Assembly (NCBI GenBank): GCA_030538475.1
Contig: JAUNTX010000001.1
Coordinates: forward strand, 41,484 to 105,483
Reading direction: 5' to 3'
Length of the DNA stretch: 64,000 bases
Source: Dermabacter sp.
GTDB lineage: Bacteria; Actinomycetota; Actinomycetes; Actinomycetales; Dermabacteraceae
Numbering within the stretch: the first letter of the stretch is position 1; each line of letters begins with the position of its first letter. The position numbers and the translations under genes were made by a program. The notes under the pieces are model-generated. The model saw only the letters and a program-made list of their open reading frames with translations. It made no database searches and had not been told where the DNA came from. Positions 61,670 to 64,000 of the stretch are shown piece by piece.

Positions 61670-63280
61670 CTACCGTCCGATGCGCGCGGCCGCGAGGTCG
61701 CGAATCTGGGCGCCGGGCTCAGTGCCGACCTCGATCCGCGCGAGCTCCCCCACGTACACCCGTCCGGTCATCGCGATGCGGCCGCCGTCGATCAGGATCT
61801 CGACGCCGCTGCCATCCACGAGCACCTCGACCTCTCGCGTCGCCGCAGCCTCCAGGGCGCGTTCGCGCACGTCGCCGCCGTCCACGTAGTGGGTGCCGGT
61901 GCGTTCCCAGCGCACCCGCCCCGGCCCCACGCGCAGCGTCGAGCGGCTGCCGTCGGCGCCCACGATGGCGACCAGAACATCGGCCGCTCCCCCATCCGTG
62001 GCCGCTTCCGGGGCCTCGGCACCGGCATCCGGCGAGAACGCGGCCGTGAGGCGCACCCGCGCGTGCGGGTGGCCCATAAGATCGGGCAGGGCGCCCTCAA
62101 CCGGCGCGAGCGGCGCCCGCGTCTCCAGCTCGCGCGCGAAGCGCTGCACGATCCGGCCATCCACGAGCCGCAGCTCGCGGGGGAAGGTGAGGCTGTGGAC
62201 CCAGCCGTCGGCCAGTGACGGCTGATCGTCCTGGCCCGGGTTGCCCATCCACGCGGCAAGCAGCGTGCGGGAAGGGTCGTGCGAGAACGCCTGCGGGGCG
62301 TAGAACTCGAACCCGGCGTCCAGTTCGGTGAGCGGGCCCGCCACCTCGAAGCGCGTGCCCTCCAGGTGGCCCACGATGTATCCGCAGCCGTCGGGGGCGC
62401 TCCATCCGTCGGCGGGCACCGCCCCCGCGGCGGCCGCGTCCATGCCCTGCGGGCACACGATGAGCACGTCCATGACCTGCCCCGTGGCCTCGTCGGGCAT
62501 CCGCAGCAGGATGGGGCATTCGATCATGTATCCGAGCGCCCCGAGCGCGGGATCGGACATCTCGAGCGGCCCCGTGTAGGTCCAGGTACGGCGGTCGGGC
62601 GAGTCGTAGCGAACAATCGCGCCCGTGCCCGCGGTGCGCTGGGCGCCGAGCAGCATCATCCAGCCGCCGTCGCGCTCGCTCACGTCGGGATCGCGCATGT
62701 GCGCGCTGATCCCCGGCGCGGGCCCGTCAATCAGCGGGTTCAGGGGGGATTTCTGGAAGCTCTCCCCCGCATCCGTCGAGGTCAGCAGGCACTGGTAGGT
62801 CTCGCGCAGCCCGTTCTGATCCTTGACGTTGCCCGTGTAGAAGAACTCGAACTCGCCGCTCGGGGCCACGATTCCGCTGCCCGAATAGCAGCCCGAGGAA
62901 TCGTAGAACTCCTCCGGCGCCATCGCCGTGCCGCGATCCTCCCAGTCGCACAGGTTCGTGCTCGTCGCGTGCCGCCAGAACACGGCCTTTTCCGGGTGCA
63001 GCGGCGAATACTGGTAGAACGCGTGGTACACGCCGTCCGCCCACAGCAGACCGTTCGGGTCGTTGAGGCGGCCGACGGGGGCGGCGAGGTGGATGAGCGG
63101 GTAGCCGGGGATCTCCCGAGGATCGGTGGCGCGTTCGGCGCGCAGGCGCGCCCGCTCGGTGCGGTCCGTCAAGAACCGGCGAATGCCCTCCACGCGGTTG
63201 AGGGACGACAGTGCGCGTCCGCTGAGGGGACCGGGCGTGGTGGCGCGCCGCACGCGCGGCAGGGGGGCATCGGGAGACAT
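61670..63280 (-). CDS. scrB: Sucrose-6-phosphate hydrolase / beta-fructofuranosidase (GH32)
   Basis: A 536-residue GH32 enzyme. The catalytic triad regions are present: the nucleophile Asp in GRLNDPNGLLWADG, the RDP motif in HMRDPDVSERDGG and the acid/base Glu in YMIECPILLR, plus YTGNVKDQNG on the five-blade propeller and a C-terminal beta-sandwich. It would split sucrose-6-phosphate delivered by ScrA. ATG at 63280 has only a G-rich upstream stretch. The stop of a NarL-type response regulator is 19 bp upstream, leaving almost no room for an own promoter. Confidence 0.93.
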   Translation of the reverse strand: MSPDAPLPRVRRATTPGPLSGRALSSLNRVEGIRRFLTDRTERARLRAERATDPREIPGYPLIHLAAPVGRLNDPNGLLWADGVYHAFYQYSPLHPEKAVFWRHATSTNLCDWEDRGTAMAPEEFYDSSGCYSGSGIVAPSGEFEFFYTGNVKDQNGLRETYQCLLTSTDAGESFQKSPLNPLIDGPAPGISAHMRDPDVSERDGGWMMLLGAQRTAGTGAIVRYDSPDRRTWTYTGPLEMSDPALGALGYMIECPILLRMPDEATGQVMDVLIVCPQGMDAAAAGAVPADGWSAPDGCGYIVGHLEGTRFEVAGPLTELDAGFEFYAPQAFSHDPSRTLLAAWMGNPGQDDQPSLADGWVHSLTFPRELRLVDGRIVQRFARELETRAPLAPVEGALPDLMGHPHARVRLTAAFSPDAGAEAPEAATDGGAADVLVAIVGADGSRSTLRVGPGRVRWERTGTHYVDGGDVRERALEAAATREVEVLVDGSGVEILIDGGRIAMTGRVYVGELARIEVGTEPGAQIRDLAAARIGR

Positions 63281-63299
63281 ACCCCCACCGTAACGGCAC

Positions 63300-63986
63300 T
63301 CAGGCGGGACCCGCGCCCCGTCTCGCGGGGCCGGAGTCGGGCGCTTCGCCGAGCGTCTTCGCGAGCACGAGCGCAAGCGCCGTACGGTCGCGCGCCCGCA
63401 TCTTCCGCAAGAGCGAAGAGACGTGATTCTTCACGGTTCCCTCCGCGAGATGGACCGCCTCGGCGATTTCCCGGTTCGTGCACCCCGTCGCAACCAGGCG
63501 CGCCACGGATCGCTCCGTCGGGGTGAGCACCGCGAGCCGGGAATCCTCCTTGACCGCTCCAGCGGGCTGAGGGGCGAGGGCCGCCTTCGCCACGCGCGGA
63601 TCGATGACCATACCGCCGCCGACCGCGGACCGCAGCGCCTCGGCAAGCGCCGAGGGAGAGGAATCCTTCAGGAGGAAGCCCGCAGCTCCGGCAGCCAGCG
63701 CGCCGCGCACGAGGTCGGGCTCGTCGAAGGTGGTCAGCACGATGACCGGCAGGCCGGGGTGCACCCTGGCGCACTCGCGCGCGAGGTCCACGCCGCCCAT
63801 CGTCGGCATTTTCGCGTCGGTGAGGACCGCATCGACGCTCACGGAGTCAAGGATCGCGAGCGCCTCCCTCCCGTGCGCGGCCTGGGCCACAACGCGGATC
63901 CCGGGCTCCGTCTCCAGGAGCAGGGTGAGGCCGCGGCGAAGCAACTGCTGGTCATCCACCACGAGGACGGCGAGGGACTTGTTCAC
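63300..63986 (-). CDS. NarL/FixJ-family response regulator
   Basis: A 228-residue two-component regulator. The receiver domain has the acidic pair Asp11-Asp12 (LVVDDQQLLRRG), the phosphorylation site Asp57 in VLTDAKMP, the Thr switch in VIVLTTFDEPD and the Lys in GFLLKDSSP. The C-terminal LuxR HTH reads LTPTERSVARLVATGCTNREIAEAVHLAEGTVKNHVSSLLRKM. GTG at 63986 has GGAG at good distance and overlaps a TGA that would end an upstream gene, presumably its histidine kinase. Targets are unknown. Confidence 0.92.
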   Translation of the reverse strand: MNKSLAVLVVDDQQLLRRGLTLLLETEPGIRVVAQAAHGREALAILDSVSVDAVLTDAKMPTMGGVDLARECARVHPGLPVIVLTTFDEPDLVRGALAAGAAGFLLKDSSPSALAEALRSAVGGGMVIDPRVAKAALAPQPAGAVKEDSRLAVLTPTERSVARLVATGCTNREIAEAVHLAEGTVKNHVSSLLRKMRARDRTALALVLAKTLGEAPDSGPARRGAGPA

Positions 63987-64000
63987 GGGGCGCTCCACAT
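63983..64000 (-). CDS. Last codons of an upstream gene, probably the cognate histidine kinase
   Basis: The frame reading M-W-S-A-P and then TGA ends at 63983, overlapping the response regulator GTG as GTGA. Only about five codons are in the window; the kinase identity is inferred from the usual kinase-regulator order. Confidence 0.3.
   Translation of the reverse strand: MWSAP

Overview
The window is chromosomal DNA of a high-G+C actinobacterium. Proteins and gene order point to the Micrococcales, plausibly Dermabacteraceae-like (Dermabacter/Brachybacterium); this placement is inferred, as no 16S or other marker was searched. Support comes from Lsr2, a mycobacterial-type Pmt, ClpC, an Rv2747-type ArgA, DUF3180 and DUF4032 proteins, frequent GTG starts and many 4-nt stop/start overlaps. 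Much of the order resembles the M. tuberculosis blocks Rv0985c-Rv1008 and Rv3579c-Rv3628 as I remember them, with local losses and insertions.

Layout. 1-4 kb: tatD (cut by the window edge), rpmF, rsmI, a divergent protein O-mannosyltransferase, luxS. 4-7.2 kb: a minus-strand set of an HTH-less LysR effector-domain protein, an ATP-grasp ligase and an alpha/beta-hydrolase, running towards luxS. 7.2-10.5 kb: glpD-glpK behind three tandem 11-bp repeats. 10.5-17.4 kb: DUF4870 protein and inositol-phosphatase-like enzyme, then a five-gene unit of PLP aldolase/racemase-fold enzyme, FAD sugar oxidase and modABC. 17.4-21.4 kb: SepX/GlpR-like membrane protein, RimJ-like acetyltransferase, 5-FCL, FmdB zinc ribbon, SAF-domain protein, mscL. 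21.4-28.9 kb: mutY, argA-dedA, clpC, mqo, galM. 29-44.6 kb: the conserved housekeeping run lsr2, lysS, panC, DUF2520, two PH-domain proteins, DUF3180, folB-folK fusion, folP, folE, ftsH, hpt, tilS, dac, ppa. 44.6-51.9 kb: conserved membrane protein, def, MsiK/UgpC-type ATPase, DUF4032 kinase-like protein, rlmB-cysS, holin-like protein. 52-58.3 kb: aberrant LacI protein, sdaA, DEAD-box helicase, panD, AEC permease, Tat-like secreted protein. 58.4-64 kb: sucrose module scrR/scrA/scrB, a NarL-type response regulator and the last codons of its probable kinase.

The genes describe a chemoheterotroph that takes up glycerol and sucrose, feeds a quinone-linked malate oxidase, makes folate, pantothenate and AI-2, imports molybdate and controls proteolysis through ClpC and FtsH. 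No rRNA, tRNA, CRISPR, IS element or prophage was recognised, and no gene-free stretch exceeds 300 bp. The best candidates for something undescribed are the effector-domain/ATP-grasp/hydrolase/luxS set, the orphan sugar-ABC ATPase paired with a kinase-like DUF4032 protein, and the aldolase/oxidase pair translationally coupled to modABC.
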